From the NCBI RefSeq assembly GCF_003934165.1, contig NZ_RKST01000006.1, positions 277,036 to 341,035 on the forward strand: a stretch of 64,000 nucleotides of DNA. Direction: 5' to 3'. The position numbers were made by a program, and so were the translations under genes. The notes under the pieces are model-generated. The model ran no database searches. It was not told the origin of the DNA and worked only from the letters and a program-made list of their open reading frames with translations. Each line of letters starts with the position of its first letter. The stretch's first letter is position 1. This stretch comes from Borborobacter arsenicus (GTDB lineage: Bacteria; Pseudomonadota; Alphaproteobacteria; Rhizobiales; Rhizobiaceae). This document shows, piece by piece, positions 18,690-28,472 of the stretch.

Positions 18690-19175
18690 TCATGCCGTTC
18701 TGCACAAAGGCGGGATTGAAAGGCGCGCCAAAACGGCAGGCCGCGCCCCGACCGCATTTCTTTCGCAAAGCCGCAGACATGGAATGGCGCAGCCGGATAT
18801 GATTTCGCTCTCTTCCTCGGGAAACCGTTCGGCCGCAGGCAGCAGTCTGACGACAAGATCGATCACCGCTTTTGCCTCGACATCGATCGGACAGGGACCA
18901 AGGCCGTGAACCTCCGTCAGCCCCTGAATGGCGGGCGGAGCCACAAGGACAAGCCTGCCGCCTCGTTGCGATACAAGAAGCTGGTCATCCGCGACGAGGC
19001 GGGCAAATTGCCCGGATTTTTGCAGCTGCGCGAGAAGGGTCAGCGCCAGAGTGGTTTTTCCGGACCCCGATGCGCCGACGATCAGCACGCCGCGATCCCC
19101 GACAACCAGCGCGGTACCGTGCAGGTTGGAAGCTGCCATCGCCTCAAACCCTGAATGTCGATTGGTCCTAACCAT
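18690..19175 (-). CDS. hprK: HPr kinase/phosphorylase, short alphaproteobacterial form
   Basis: HPr(Ser) kinase/phosphorylase reduced to its catalytic domain, about 150-160 residues against about 310 in Firmicutes. Walker A GASGSGKT is followed by LVADDQLLVS, and the region IQGLTEVHGLG corresponds to the HprK signature. It should phosphorylate Ser57 of the HPr encoded two genes downstream. Two starts are possible: ATG 19175, overlapping the chvG stop by eight bases, or ATG 19139 (MAASNLHGTALVV), which fits the family N-terminus better. The position directly after chvG is conserved in rhizobia and links the PTS relay to the two-component system. Confidence 0.88.
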   Translation of the reverse strand: MVRTNRHSGFEAMAASNLHGTALVVGDRGVLIVGASGSGKTTLALTLLAQLQKSGQFARLVADDQLLVSQRGGRLVLVAPPAIQGLTEVHGLGPCPIDVEAKAVIDLVVRLLPAAERFPEEESEIISGCAIPCLRLCERNAVGARPAVLARLSIPPLCRTA

Positions 19176-20952
19176 CCGCCGGCAAGGTCATCACGAAGCG
19201 AGCGCCCTTGAGTTCGCCGGGCTTGGTGCCAGGAATATTTTCAGCCGTCAGCGTACCGCCATGGGCCTCAACGATCTGACGGCTGATCGACAGGCCGAGT
19301 CCGGAATTCTGGCCGAACGCCTCGCTGGACGGCCGATCCGTATAGAAGCGCTCGAAAATCCGGTCGATTGCATCCACTCTTATGCCGGGCCCGTTGTCAT
19401 CCACCGTAACCACGTTGAATTTACCGGCGCGCGCCAGTGAAATATTGATCCGCCCGCCATCTTCGGGAACGAAGGAGCGTGCATTCTCGATCAGATTGGT
19501 GATGACCTGCCCGACACGCAGATCATGCCCGAGCGAAAAATAGCCCTTCAGGCCTTGCGGCAATTTCTCGGCCGAGAACTCTATGACGGCGTGGCGCTTG
19601 TGGCGCCCAGCTTCCTGCGAGGCCGCGACAAGGTCGGAAATGAATTTCTTCAGGTCTATGCGGGCGGCATCCTCGCGGGCAAGCTCGGCATCGAGCCGGG
19701 AGGCATCGGAAATGTCGGTTATGAGACGATCCAGCCGCTTCACGTCATGCTGGATGACCTCCATCAGCCGGTTGCGTGATTCCTCATTGCGGGCAAGCGG
19801 CAAGGTCTCAACCGCGCTGCGAAGCGAGGTCAGCGGGTTCTTCAATTCATGGCTGACATCGGCCGCGAAGCTCTCGATCGCCTCGATGCGGGCATAGAGC
19901 GCATTGGTCATGTCACGGACGGCGACGGAAAGATTGCCGATCTCATCCTGGCGCATGGAAAAATCGGGAATTTCCTCGCGGCTCTTGGTCCCGCGCCGCA
20001 CCCGCACCGCGGCGGCCGACAGCCGGCGCAGCGGGTTGGCAATGGTGGAGGCGAGCAGCATGGACAGGATTGCCGTCACCAGCGCCGCCACCCCGAAGAC
20101 CCGCAGGATCGCCTTGCGCTCGGCGGCGACGATCTTATCGATGTCCCCGCCTTCCGTCGAAAGCATCAGAACGCCGAGCACCGCCCGGAAGCGCTGGATC
20201 GGCACAGCGACCGAGACGATCTGCTCGCCCTGTTCGCTCACCCGCACGATTGTCGAGGGGCTGCCGGTAAGCGCGTTCATGACTTCCGGAAAAGCCGCCC
20301 CGTTGCCGCCGGGCTGCTCGCGATAGACCGGCAGCTCCGCATCGCGGAACAGGTCGAACACGAATTTCTGGATGCGCTCGAAAAGATCTGGCTCTTCCTC
20401 CTCCACCGGCGGCAGGTCGTAGCGAAGGATTTGTCCGCGCGAATAGAGATGGCGCGAGTCCAGAAGCAGATTGGCGTCGCGGTCATAGATGCGCGCACGG
20501 GTGCGCGTCGGCGAGATAAGCCGCCGCAGAAGCGGCGCCACGCGTTCCGGGTTGATGGGAAAATCGAGATTGTCGAGTTGGTCCGACCCGGGCTCCAGGC
20601 TTTCGCCAGCCTGAAGCTCGAGCAGCTTTTCCGGGTCGATGCGGATCGAGTCGGTCTCCACCGTGGCCGAAGACGCGATGGCACCGGCAATGATCTCGCC
20701 CTGGGTCATCAGGCTTTCGACCCGCGCGTCGATCAATCCGTCGCGAAAGGTGTTGAGATACATGATCCCGATGACCAGCACGACCAGGCCGGCAAGGTTG
20801 AGGAACAGGATGCGCCGGGTCAGGCTGGAAAAGACATGGTGCCCGAGGAAGCGGCGAAGCGGCACCGTAATGCGCGACAACAGCGTCGGCGCAGGACGGC
20901 GTGCCCTGCCCGCACCCACCGCCGGCTTCTTGAGTTCTACCTCCATGGCCAT
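19168..20952 (-). CDS. chvG: sensor histidine kinase ChvG (ExoS)
   Basis: Inner-membrane sensor kinase of 594 residues. Transmembrane segments are at about 47-66 and 285-303, enclosing a periplasmic sensor region of about 215 residues, then a HAMP domain, the H-box VSHELKNPLTS with H368, and ATPase boxes NLIENARSF, DDNGPGI and GLGLSISRQIVEAHGG. ChvG (ExoS) senses acid or envelope stress in rhizobia, Agrobacterium and Brucella (BvrS) and phosphorylates ChvI, encoded 120 bases upstream. The stop overlaps hprK. Identity rests on the sequence pattern plus the conserved chvI-chvG-hprK order. Confidence 0.94.
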   Translation of the reverse strand: MAMEVELKKPAVGAGRARRPAPTLLSRITVPLRRFLGHHVFSSLTRRILFLNLAGLVVLVIGIMYLNTFRDGLIDARVESLMTQGEIIAGAIASSATVETDSIRIDPEKLLELQAGESLEPGSDQLDNLDFPINPERVAPLLRRLISPTRTRARIYDRDANLLLDSRHLYSRGQILRYDLPPVEEEEPDLFERIQKFVFDLFRDAELPVYREQPGGNGAAFPEVMNALTGSPSTIVRVSEQGEQIVSVAVPIQRFRAVLGVLMLSTEGGDIDKIVAAERKAILRVFGVAALVTAILSMLLASTIANPLRRLSAAAVRVRRGTKSREEIPDFSMRQDEIGNLSVAVRDMTNALYARIEAIESFAADVSHELKNPLTSLRSAVETLPLARNEESRNRLMEVIQHDVKRLDRLITDISDASRLDAELAREDAARIDLKKFISDLVAASQEAGRHKRHAVIEFSAEKLPQGLKGYFSLGHDLRVGQVITNLIENARSFVPEDGGRINISLARAGKFNVVTVDDNGPGIRVDAIDRIFERFYTDRPSSEAFGQNSGLGLSISRQIVEAHGGTLTAENIPGTKPGELKGARFVMTLPADG

Positions 20953-21072
20953 TCAGGCGCAGCCTCTTGCAGCTTTCCCATACGCGCAAAACCCATGAGC
21001 GCGCACGACGTCCGATCGGACCAGGGCCTTCCCAACTCTCAACTGCAGCAGCGTTCTTCCTGCGGCCGCAGC

Positions 21073-21774
21073 TTACGCTTCACGAAACCGGTATCCAACC
21101 CCGTACAGCGTCTCGATCATCTCGAACTCGTCATCGACTGCCTTGAACTTCTTGCGCAGGCGCTTGATGTGGCTGTCGATGGTGCGATCGTCAACATAAA
21201 CCTGCTCGTCATAGGCCGAATCCATCAGCGCATCACGGCTTTTGACCACGCCGGGGCGCTGCGCCAGGGAATGCAGAATGAGGAACTCGGTGACCGTCAG
21301 CGTGACCGGTTCGCCCTTCCAGGTGCAGGTATGGCGCTCCTGGTCCATGACGAGTTGGCCGCGCTCAAGCGAGCGGGCCTGCTGGCTCGGGCTTTTGGCC
21401 GCCGCCTCGCGGGCGCTCGCCCGGCGCAGCACCGCCCGCACACGCTCGACCAAGAGGCGCTGCGAGAACGGTTTGCGGATAAAATCGTCGGCCCCCATCT
21501 TGAGACCGAACAATTCGTCGATCTCGTCATCCTTCGAGGTCAGGAAAATGACCGGCAGATCGGACTTCTGACGCAGGCGGCGCAGAAGCTCCATCCCGTC
21601 CATTCGCGGCATCTTGATATCCAAAATGGCAAGATTCGGCGGACGCGCCGTCAGTCCCTCAAGCGCCGATGCGCCATCCGTGTAGGTCTCGACGCGATAT
21701 CCTTCCGACTCCAAAGCAATCGAAACCGAGGTCAGAATATTGCGGTCGTCGTCGACAAGCGCGATCGTTGCCAT
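21073..21774 (-). CDS. chvI: response regulator ChvI
   Basis: OmpR-type response regulator of 233 residues. The receiver domain has the acidic pocket VDDDRN and phospho-acceptor D52 in [11 protein letters not shown]; the C-terminal winged helix includes [19 protein letters not shown]. It is the partner of ChvG and controls envelope, exopolysaccharide and host-interaction genes in rhizobia (BvrR in Brucella). The start is the ATG at 21774 ([10 protein letters not shown]), nine bases after AGGGAG; an in-frame upstream ATG at 21792 and a longer frame exist but do not match the family. It is divergent from pckA. Confidence 0.95.
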   Translation of the reverse strand: MATIALVDDDRNILTSVSIALESEGYRVETYTDGASALEGLTARPPNLAILDIKMPRMDGMELLRRLRQKSDLPVIFLTSKDDEIDELFGLKMGADDFIRKPFSQRLLVERVRAVLRRASAREAAAKSPSQQARSLERGQLVMDQERHTCTWKGEPVTLTVTEFLILHSLAQRPGVVKSRDALMDSAYDEQVYVDDRTIDSHIKRLRKKFKAVDDEFEMIETLYGVGYRFREA

Positions 21775-22109
21775 TTCCAGCGACTCCCTCATGGGCTTGT
21801 GTCCCTTTCTGTATCGAAAGGGCTTTTGGCGGACAAATTGGGTACAAAATGTGGCACATAATCCTTGCCGTGTCACAGGCAAGGCCGTCCATCCGTGAAA
21901 CCACCAGGAATGCAAGCGTGCGGCCCGGTGGTCTTCGTCACCGATCCTTTAAACAATTATAAACGATTTAAAATCTGTTAAAAAATTTTAAATCGATTAA
22001 TGGTTTGAAACTGCTGCGCTTTTCTGGTTCTGACCAATTTTAGACCACAATCGCCTACCTATAGGCCTTGGATTGGGCATCAGCGCCACCTGGATCAGAG
22101 AGACGCAGA
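21775..22109. promoter_or_regulatory. chvI-pckA divergent regulatory region with phased TTAA motifs
   Basis: This 335-base gap between divergent genes must hold both promoters. It contains an AT-rich stretch with TTAA at 21949, 21968, 21978, 21988 and 21997, roughly one helical turn apart, and a perfect 10-base inverted repeat (CGATTTAAAA 21964-21973 with TTTTAAATCG 21986-21995). Phased AT tracts suggest intrinsic curvature or an operator for a dimeric regulator. I could not assign -35/-10 boxes with confidence. Confidence 0.5.
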
Positions 22110-23720
22110 GTGAACGAAACCGGCAAACGCAATCCCTCCTTCGGAATCGACAAATCAGGTCTGAAGACGACCGGCCGCGTGCAATACAACCTTGGCGAGG
22201 CCGAACTCTATGAAGAAGCGGTCCGCCGCGGCGAAGCCCGGCTGACCGCGCACGGTGCCCTGATGGCCGAAACCGGCCAGCATACCGGCCGCTCGGCCAA
22301 GGACAAGTTCGTCCTGCGCGACGCCAATACCGAGCCGCATGTCTGGTGGGACAACAACAAGCCGATCTCGGCTGAGCATTTCGACACGCTGCTGTCGGAT
22401 TTCCTCGCTCACGCGGCCGACAAGGACCTGTTCGTGCAGGATCTCGTCGGAGGCGCCGACGAGAGCCAGAAACTACCCACACGCGTCGTCACCGAATATG
22501 CGTGGCATTCGCTGTTCATCCGCAACCTGCTGATCCGTCCGCAGGCCGGCGAACTCACCGGCTTCGTGCCGAAGATGACCATCATCGACCTGCCTTCCTT
22601 CCGGGCCGATCCGGCACGGCATGGCTGCCGCACCGAAACCGTGATCGCGGTGGATCTGACGCGCATGATCGTGCTGATCGGCGGCACCTCCTATGCCGGC
22701 GAGATGAAGAAGTCGGTATTCACAGCCCTCAACTATCTGCTTCCGGCAAAGGGCGTCATGCCGATGCATTGCTCGGCCAATGAGGGGCCGAATGGCGATG
22801 CCGCGGTCTTCTTCGGGCTTTCGGGCACTGGCAAGACGACGCTTTCGGCCGATCCGTCGCGCACGCTGATCGGCGACGACGAGCATGGCTGGGGACCGGA
22901 CGGCATCTTCAATTTCGAAGGTGGCTGCTACGCCAAGACGATCCGGCTTTCGGCCGAAGCCGAACCGGAGATCTTCGCCACCACGCAGCGTTTCGGCACG
23001 GTGCTTGAAAACGTCATCCTCGATGAAAACCGCGTGCCGGATTTCGACGACGGGCGGCTCACCGAAAACACCCGCTGCGCCTACCCGCTGCATTTCATCC
23101 CGAACGCCAGCGCGACCGGCCGGGCGAACCACCCGAAGAACATCATCATGCTGACTGCCGATGCTTTCGGCGTCATGCCGCCCATAGCCAAGCTGACGCC
23201 CGCCCAGGCCATGTATCACTTCCTGTCCGGCTATACCGCCAAGGTGGCCGGAACCGAAAAGGGCGTGACCGAGCCGGAAGCGACCTTCTCTACCTGCTTC
23301 GGCGCGCCTTTCATGCCGCGCCATCCGTCCGAATATGGCAATCTGCTGCGGCAATTGATTGCCGATCACGGCGTCGATTGCTGGCTGGTCAATACCGGCT
23401 GGACCGGCGGCGCCTACGGCACCGGCAAGCGCATGCCGATCAAGGCCACGCGCGCTCTTCTTGCCGCTGCGCTCGACGGCTCGCTGAAGAACGCCGAATT
23501 CCGCACCGATGCCAATTTCGGTTTCTCGGTGCCGATTGAGGTCGCCGGCGTCGATGCGGCCATTCTCGACCCGCGCTCGACCTGGGCCGACAAGCAGGCC
23601 TATGACGCCCAGGCCCTCAAACTGGTCGGCATGTTCATCGACAATTTCGGCAAGTTCGAAGCCCATGTCGATGCCAGCGTGCGCGGGGCGGCACCACAGG
23701 CCCAGACCGCGGCCGAGTAA
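22110..23720 (+). CDS. pckA: phosphoenolpyruvate carboxykinase (ATP)
   Basis: Gluconeogenic enzyme converting oxaloacetate and ATP to phosphoenolpyruvate, CO2 and ADP; 536 residues, the standard rhizobial length. The kinase-1a P-loop [10 protein letters not shown], the [10 protein letters not shown] motif and [10 protein letters not shown] are clear. The start is the GTG at 22110 (GTGAACGAAACC); a 14-residue upstream extension is open but atypical. Divergent placement from chvI is conserved in rhizobia, where pckA supports growth on dicarboxylates and is under carbon-source control. A strong intrinsic terminator follows 18 bases after the stop. Confidence 0.96.
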   Translation: MNETGKRNPSFGIDKSGLKTTGRVQYNLGEAELYEEAVRRGEARLTAHGALMAETGQHTGRSAKDKFVLRDANTEPHVWWDNNKPISAEHFDTLLSDFLAHAADKDLFVQDLVGGADESQKLPTRVVTEYAWHSLFIRNLLIRPQAGELTGFVPKMTIIDLPSFRADPARHGCRTETVIAVDLTRMIVLIGGTSYAGEMKKSVFTALNYLLPAKGVMPMHCSANEGPNGDAAVFFGLSGTGKTTLSADPSRTLIGDDEHGWGPDGIFNFEGGCYAKTIRLSAEAEPEIFATTQRFGTVLENVILDENRVPDFDDGRLTENTRCAYPLHFIPNASATGRANHPKNIIMLTADAFGVMPPIAKLTPAQAMYHFLSGYTAKVAGTEKGVTEPEATFSTCFGAPFMPRHPSEYGNLLRQLIADHGVDCWLVNTGWTGGAYGTGKRMPIKATRALLAAALDGSLKNAEFRTDANFGFSVPIEVAGVDAAILDPRSTWADKQAYDAQALKLVGMFIDNFGKFEAHVDASVRGAAPQAQTAAE

Positions 23721-23737
23721 TATTCCACACAATCGAA

Positions 23738-23772
23738 AAAAGGCCCGGTCACCAGCCGGGCCTTTTCTTTTT
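23738..23772 (+). terminator. intrinsic terminator of pckA
   Basis: Stem AGGCCCGG (23741-23748) pairs with CCGGGCCT (23756-23763), extended by AAA/TTT, and is followed by a T-rich run TTTTCTTTTT. It lies just downstream of pckA and only about 25 bases before the arfB start. Confidence 0.9.
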
Positions 23773-23797
23773 GTCCGCCGCAAGCCATCACTGGACA

Positions 23798-24235
23798 ATG
23801 ACTGCAGACGAAAAGATCATCGTGGCGGGCGATGTCGTCATCCATCCCGACGACATCGAGGAGAATTTCATCCGCTCGTCCGGCCCCGGCGGCCAGAACG
23901 TCAACAAGGTGGCCACCGCCGTCCAGCTGCGGTTCGACGCCAGGAACGCAGCCGGCCTGCCCGAGCGCGTGCGCGAGCGCACCATTGCACTGGCCGGACA
24001 GCGGGCGACCAAGGACGGCGTGATCGTCATCGAGGCCGGCCGCTTTCGCACCCAGGAGCAGAACAGGGCGGATGCCAGGGCACGGCTGACCGAACTGGTC
24101 GCCAGGGCGGCAGAACCGCCACCCAAGCCGCGCCGCAAGACCAAGCCGACCAAAGGTTCGATCGAGCGCCGTCTGAAAAGCAAGGCCGGGCGCTCAACGA
24201 TCAAGAAATTGCGCGGCAAGGTTGAAGGCGACTGA
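23798..24235 (+). CDS. arfB: alternative ribosome-rescue factor ArfB (YaeJ/ICT1-like peptidyl-tRNA hydrolase)
   Basis: Release-factor-like protein of 145 residues that frees stalled ribosomes by hydrolysing peptidyl-tRNA. The catalytic GGQ is in SSGPGGQNVNKV near residue 30, the domain ends near residue 100, and the tail is rich in lysine and arginine (PRRKTKPTKGS...KSKAGRSTIKKL), as needed to enter the empty mRNA channel. The start is the ATG at 23798 (MTADEKIIV), with no strong ribosome-binding site. It sits right behind the pckA terminator, so its promoter must overlap that hairpin or transcription reads through. Confidence 0.92.
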   Translation: MTADEKIIVAGDVVIHPDDIEENFIRSSGPGGQNVNKVATAVQLRFDARNAAGLPERVRERTIALAGQRATKDGVIVIEAGRFRTQEQNRADARARLTELVARAAEPPPKPRRKTKPTKGSIERRLKSKAGRSTIKKLRGKVEGD

Positions 24236-24306
24236 CCTGTCAGCCGGATTTTCAATCACCGCTTTCCTTTTTTGGCCGCTGATGCAAAATTCGCCTGGCA
24301 GGGACT

Positions 24307-24410
24307 AGAGCCGTTGCGGTTTAAATAGAATCGTAGAACGACTCTAAGCTTTTGTTTTGGCTGCATTTCCGGACGCAAAACCGCTTCACACTTTTGCTGG
24401 AAATGCTCTA
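24307..24410. repeat. two-hairpin intergenic repeat (copy A)
   Basis: First hairpin: AGAGCCGTT (24307-24315) with AACGACTCT (24337-24345), one mismatch. Spacer CTTTTGTTTTGG. Second hairpin: GCATTTCC (24363-24370) with GGAAATGC (24399-24406), with inner GCAAAA/TTTTGC, ending in TCTA. Copy B at 46139-46242 is near-identical and in the same orientation. It fills most of the 200-base gap between arfB and the BON-LysM gene; the rest of the gap shows nothing recognisable. Confidence 0.85.
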
Positions 24411-24436
24411 ATGCGGCAGCAAGGAGACTCCGACAT

Positions 24437-24955
24437 ATGGGTATGTTCGATTTCGTCAAAAGCGTCGGCAAGAAGCTGGGATTTGGTGATGACGACACGG
24501 CGGCCACCGCCGAGACGCTGAAGAAAGAGCTCGATTCGCACAAGCTCGGCACTGACAAGGTCGAGGTCGAGGTGCAGGGCGACAAGGCAGTGCTCAAAGG
24601 GGTCGTGGCCGACCAGTCGATCTTCGAGAAGGCGGTCATTGCCGTCGGCAATACGCTCGGCATTTCGAAGGTCGAGGCCGGCGAACTGAAGATCGTGCCG
24701 CCCGAAAGCGGGTTGAAGCTCGATCGCAATGTCGACATGACCGCCGTGGTTGCGGCCGCGACCCCGGCCAAGGCGCCGGTCTTCTACACGGTCAAGAAGG
24801 GCGACAATCTGTGGAAGATCGCCGAAGCGCAATATGGCAAGGGCAAGGGTGCCAAGCACACCATCATCTTCGAGGCCAACAAGCCGATGCTGACCCACCC
24901 CGACAAGATCTATCCCGGCCAGGTGCTGCGCATTCCCGACATCGAGACCGCTTGA
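24437..24955 (+). CDS. lysM: BON and LysM domain protein (Kbp/YgaU-like)
   Basis: Small protein of 172 residues with no signal peptide. It starts with the amphipathic MGMFDFVKSVGKKLG, has a BON domain at about 25-90 (VEVEVQGDKAVLKGVV) and a C-terminal LysM domain at about 117-168 (YTVKKGDNLWKIAEAQYG, ending YPGQVLRIP). This architecture matches E. coli Kbp (YgaU), a cytoplasmic potassium-binding protein, despite the peptidoglycan-binding LysM label. The start is preceded by AAGGAG. Repeat copy A lies immediately upstream, and the stop overlaps a TTG start for alkB. Potassium binding is inferred from the family. Confidence 0.88.
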   Translation: MGMFDFVKSVGKKLGFGDDDTAATAETLKKELDSHKLGTDKVEVEVQGDKAVLKGVVADQSIFEKAVIAVGNTLGISKVEAGELKIVPPESGLKLDRNVDMTAVVAAATPAKAPVFYTVKKGDNLWKIAEAQYGKGKGAKHTIIFEANKPMLTHPDKIYPGQVLRIPDIETA

Positions 24956-25608
24956 CCGGCAACTCCAACAGGGTGGCGCAAGTCCTTCCCAGCGGCGTGC
25001 GCCATCTCCCCTTCCATCTCGACCAGGCGGCCCAGGAGGCGCTGGTTGAGGCCATTCGCGACGTCGTTCACGCGGCACCGCTCTACGTGCCGGCGATGCC
25101 CAAAACGGGCAAGCCGATGAGCGTGCGGATGACCAATTGCGGCGCGCTTGGCTGGGTAACGGACAAGGAGCGTGGCTATCGCTATCAGCCCACGCATCCC
25201 CTGACCGGGGAACCATGGCCGCCTATCCCGGAGATGTTGCACCGCCTGTGGCGCGAGGTGTCCGGTTATGATTTCCCGCCGGAAGCCTGTTTGGTCAATT
25301 TCTATACGGACAGCGCGAAAATGGGCCTGCACCAGGATCGCGACGAATCCGAATTTGCAGCACCGGTCGTGTCCGTATCGCTGGGTGACGACTGTCTTTT
25401 CCGGGTCGGCGGAACCAGGCGCGACGATCCCACCATTTCGTTCAGGCTGCAAAGCGGCGACATCGTCATCCTCGGTGGTGAGAGTCGCCTGTGCTTCCAC
25501 GGCGTCGACCGGATCTATCCGGCCACATCGACGCTGTTGAAGAAGGGCCGGATCAACCTCACCCTGCGGCGCGTGACCAAACCACCCGCAGAGGTCACAG
25601 CTTCCTGA
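24952..25608 (+). CDS. alkB: alpha-ketoglutarate-dependent DNA/RNA demethylase AlkB
   Basis: Fe(II)/2-oxoglutarate dioxygenase that removes alkyl lesions such as 1-methyladenine and 3-methylcytosine. The iron ligands are HQDRDE (H-x-D) and the later histidine in CFHGVDRI; the 2-oxoglutarate-binding arginines are in [27 protein letters not shown] is the core family motif. About 218 residues from the TTG at 24952, which overlaps the upstream stop (TTGA); a GTG at 24973 is an alternative. No ribosome-binding site is obvious, so it probably depends on re-initiation after the LysM gene. It converges on coaA with a 14-base overlap of the 3' ends. Confidence 0.9.
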   Translation: MTGNSNRVAQVLPSGVRHLPFHLDQAAQEALVEAIRDVVHAAPLYVPAMPKTGKPMSVRMTNCGALGWVTDKERGYRYQPTHPLTGEPWPPIPEMLHRLWREVSGYDFPPEACLVNFYTDSAKMGLHQDRDESEFAAPVVSVSLGDDCLFRVGGTRRDDPTISFRLQSGDIVILGGESRLCFHGVDRIYPATSTLLKKGRINLTLRRVTKPPAEVTAS

Positions 25609-26554
25609 GCGCCACTTCCACCACGCGGTGATCCTCACCCTTGCGCAGGATGAGATCGGCACGTGGCCGGGTCGGCAGGATGTTTTCTCGAAGGTTCTTC
25701 AAATTGATATTGGCCCACAGCCCTTCGGCGATCGCATGGGCAGCGTCTTCCGAAAGCTGCGAGTAGCGATGGAAGAAGGACTCCGGATTGCGGAAGGCTG
25801 TCTGCCGCAATTTCATGAAGCGCTTGATATACCAGCTATGGATCAGCTCTTCCTCGGCATCGATATAGATCGAAAAATCAAAGAAATCAGAGACGAAGGG
25901 CACGAAGTTGCCGTCCTTGGGCAGGTCGCGCGGCTGCAGCACGTTCAAGCCCTCGAAGATCAATATATCAGGGCGATCGATGGTGATGAATTCGCCGGGC
26001 ATCACGTCATAGGTCAGATGCGAATAAAGCGGCGCGCGCACGTCGCGCTCGCCTGATTTGATCGCCGAGAGAAAGCGCAGCAGCGCCCCGACATCATAGC
26101 TGTCGGGAAAGCCCTTGCGCTCCATCAGGTTCTCGCGGCGCAGAACCTCGTTGGGCAGCAGGAACCCATCGGTGGTGACGAGATCGACCTTCGGGCTCGA
26201 CGGCCAGCGGGCAAGCAGTTCCTTCAGCACGCGCGCGGTGGTCGATTTGCCGACCGCGACCGAGCCTGCCATGCCGATAATATAGGGGGTCTTGATCACC
26301 TCCTCGGCGCCGAAAAAGGCCTGCCTCTGGCGAAACAGCATCTGGCTGGATTCGACATGGGCCGAAAGCAGGCGTGACATCGACAGGTAGATGTGGCGGA
26401 CCTCGTCGAGATCGATCGGATCGTAAAGCGAGCTCAGCCGCTGGACCTCCGCCTCGGTCAGCGTCAGCGGCGTGTCGGCACGAAATTCGGCCCAGCGCTC
26501 GGCCGAAAAGAAGCGATAGGGTGAATATCGTGCGGTGGGAGCGAGTTGATCCAT
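25595..26554 (-). CDS. coaA: pantothenate kinase, type I
   Basis: First enzyme of coenzyme A synthesis, phosphorylating pantothenate with ATP; 319 residues. The P-loop [12 protein letters not shown], the type-I stretch [13 protein letters not shown] and IFEGLNVLQ are diagnostic. The ATG at 26554 follows AGGA by five bases. It is the last gene of a minus-strand series with hisE, hisF, hisA and hisH; the link of coaA to the his genes is common in rhizobia but has no clear biochemical reason. The 3' end overlaps alkB tail to tail. Confidence 0.95.
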   Translation of the reverse strand: MDQLAPTARYSPYRFFSAERWAEFRADTPLTLTEAEVQRLSSLYDPIDLDEVRHIYLSMSRLLSAHVESSQMLFRQRQAFFGAEEVIKTPYIIGMAGSVAVGKSTTARVLKELLARWPSSPKVDLVTTDGFLLPNEVLRRENLMERKGFPDSYDVGALLRFLSAIKSGERDVRAPLYSHLTYDVMPGEFITIDRPDILIFEGLNVLQPRDLPKDGNFVPFVSDFFDFSIYIDAEEELIHSWYIKRFMKLRQTAFRNPESFFHRYSQLSEDAAHAIAEGLWANINLKNLRENILPTRPRADLILRKGEDHRVVEVALRKL

Positions 26555-26578
26555 CGCGTTCCTGCTCTCCGGGCCCGT

Positions 26579-26902
26579 TCAGCCCTGGTTGCGCGAAGCC
26601 TTTTCGGCGAGACCGGACTGCGATGTCCGCCTTTCAAGCTCGGCAAGCACATCCGACAGCTTCACATCCGCAAGCGCGAGAACGACCAGCCAGTGATAGA
26701 GAAGGTCGGCACTCTCCGACACCAGCCCCTTGGTGTCACCGGCAACCGCCGCGATGACCGTCTCGACGGCCTCCTCGCCAAGCTTCTTTGCCGCCCGCTC
26801 CATGCCCTGCGCGTAAAGCTTGGCAGTCCAGGAATCGGCCGCGCCGGAACGGGCGCGCGTCCCCACGATGCGTTCGAGGTCATCCAGCGAAAAATCGGCC
26901 AT
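26579..26902 (-). CDS. hisE: phosphoribosyl-ATP diphosphatase
   Basis: Second step of histidine synthesis: hydrolyses phosphoribosyl-ATP to phosphoribosyl-AMP and diphosphate. 107 residues. The MazG-like helices carry [14 protein letters not shown] and [13 protein letters not shown] with the acidic metal-binding residues. The ATG at 26902 ([11 protein letters not shown]) follows GAGG by six bases; an extended frame to 26926 overlaps hisF and is not preferred. The partner cyclohydrolase HisI is not in the window. Confidence 0.94.
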   Translation of the reverse strand: MADFSLDDLERIVGTRARSGAADSWTAKLYAQGMERAAKKLGEEAVETVIAAVAGDTKGLVSESADLLYHWLVVLALADVKLSDVLAELERRTSQSGLAEKASRNQG

Positions 26903-26922
26903 TCGTGCCTCGGCGAGCAAGA

Positions 26923-27711
26923 TCAATCAAGCGGCATGTCGAGCCGCATCGGCAAACCCGCTTTTGCCATGTGTGCCTTGGCTTGCGCAATGGTGTAGGT
27001 GCCGAAATGGAAGATCGAGGCGGCAAGGACCGCGGTCGCGTGGCCATCGCGGATGCCCTCGACCATGTGGTCGAGCGTGCCGACGCCGCCGCTGGCAATC
27101 ACCGGCGCGCGCACCGCGTCCGCCACCGCCCGCGTGAGCGCAATATCGTAGCCGGCCTTGGTGCCGTCACGGTCCATCGAGGTCAGCAGGATTTCGCCTG
27201 CCCCCAGATCGACGATCTTGCGGGCGAACTCGACTGCGTCGATGCCGGTCTTTTCCCGTCCGCCATGGGTGAAGATTTCCCAGCGGTCGCTTTCGCCTTC
27301 CTGCGACACCTTCTTGGCGTCGATGGCAACGACGATGCACTGATTGCCGAATTTATCGGCAGCCTCGGCGACGAAATCCGGGTTCTTAACCGCAGCGGTG
27401 TTGATCGACACCTTGTCGGCCCCGGCAAGCAGCAGCTTTCGGATATCGGCGACCTGGCGCACCCCGCCACCTACCGTCAGCGGCATGAAGCACTGCTCGG
27501 CGGTGCGGGCAACGATGTCGAAGATCGTTTCGCGATTGTCCGACGACGCGGTGATGTCGAGGAAGCAGAGCTCGTCGGCACCCGCCGCATCATAGGCCTT
27601 GGCCGCTTCGACCGGATCGCCGGCATCGATGAGATCGACGAAATTCACGCCCTTGACGACGCGGCCGTCTTTAACATCCAGACACGGAATAACGCGGGCT
27701 TTGAGGGTCAT
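26923..27711 (-). CDS. hisF: imidazole glycerol phosphate synthase, cyclase subunit
   Basis: TIM-barrel cyclase of 262 residues that uses ammonia from HisH to form imidazole glycerol phosphate and AICAR. The N-terminus [24 protein letters not shown] includes the first catalytic aspartate; the second is in [15 protein letters not shown]. The half-barrel repeats LTVGGGVR and [12 protein letters not shown] bind phosphate. The ATG overlaps the hisA stop by four bases. Confidence 0.96.
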   Translation of the reverse strand: MTLKARVIPCLDVKDGRVVKGVNFVDLIDAGDPVEAAKAYDAAGADELCFLDITASSDNRETIFDIVARTAEQCFMPLTVGGGVRQVADIRKLLLAGADKVSINTAAVKNPDFVAEAADKFGNQCIVVAIDAKKVSQEGESDRWEIFTHGGREKTGIDAVEFARKIVDLGAGEILLTSMDRDGTKAGYDIALTRAVADAVRAPVIASGGVGTLDHMVEGIRDGHATAVLAASIFHFGTYTIAQAKAHMAKAGLPMRLDMPLD

Positions 27712-28472
27712 GTCCGATCCTCGAACAGGCCCGGCTCGGGTTTCAATTTGCCGCTGAGCACGCCGAGCGCCTCGGCCGGATCGATGCGCCCGTCATAAAG
27801 CGCGCGGCCGGAAATGGCGCCTTCGAGCTTTCGCGCATCCGGCATGGTCATGCGCACGATATCGGCGATCGACGCCAGCCCGCCGGAGGCAATCACCGGT
27901 ATCGACACCGCATCGGCAAGATCGATGGTTGCATCCCAGTTGATGCCGGCAAGCACGCCGTCACGATCAATATCCGTATAGATGATGGCGGCAACGCCGG
28001 CGCCTTCAAACTTCTTCGCCAGTTCGATCGCGCCGAGCGAGGAGGCTTCCGCCCAACCTTCCACGGCGACCTTGCCGCCTTTGGCATCGATGCCGACGGC
28101 GACCTTGCCGGGAAAGGCCTTGCAGGCCTGCCTGACCAGTTCGGGATCACGCACGGCAACCGTGCCGAGAATGACGCGGGCGAGGCCCTTGGCCAGCCAC
28201 GCCTCGATATCGGCCATGGTACGGATGCCGCCGCCGAGCTGGACCGGGTTCTTCGTCGCCTTCAGGATCGCCTCGACCGCCGCGCCATTGCGGCTTTCCC
28301 CGGCAAAGGCGCCGTTGAGATCGACGACATGCAGCCATTCGAAGCCCTGCTCCTCGAAGGCTTTGGCTTGGGCGGCCGGATCGGTGTTGTAGACAGTCGC
28401 CTGGTCCATATCACCAAGCTTCAGCCGCACGCATTCGCCATCCTTGAGATCGATGGCCGGGAAAAGGATCAT
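27708..28472 (-). CDS. hisA: ProFAR isomerase
   Basis: TIM-barrel isomerase of 254 residues acting on ProFAR, just before the HisFH step. The catalytic aspartates are in [15 protein letters not shown] and [14 protein letters not shown]; phosphate loops are [11 protein letters not shown] and [12 protein letters not shown]. The ATG at 28472 overlaps the hisH stop (ATGA); a start nine bases earlier is possible. HisA and HisF are tandem paralogues here, as usual. Confidence 0.96.
   Translation of the reverse strand: MILFPAIDLKDGECVRLKLGDMDQATVYNTDPAAQAKAFEEQGFEWLHVVDLNGAFAGESRNGAAVEAILKATKNPVQLGGGIRTMADIEAWLAKGLARVILGTVAVRDPELVRQACKAFPGKVAVGIDAKGGKVAVEGWAEASSLGAIELAKKFEGAGVAAIIYTDIDRDGVLAGINWDATIDLADAVSIPVIASGGLASIADIVRMTMPDARKLEGAISGRALYDGRIDPAEALGVLSGKLKPEPGLFEDRT

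Noticed and set aside
19849..21861. 670-codon plus-strand frame opposite chvG and chvI
   Set aside because: Both minus-strand genes carry full signature motifs; the antisense product has none.
21836..21870. Sigma-54-like promoter (TGGCAC...TTGC) upstream of chvI
   Set aside because: The spacing between the two boxes is seven bases instead of five, which RpoN does not tolerate.
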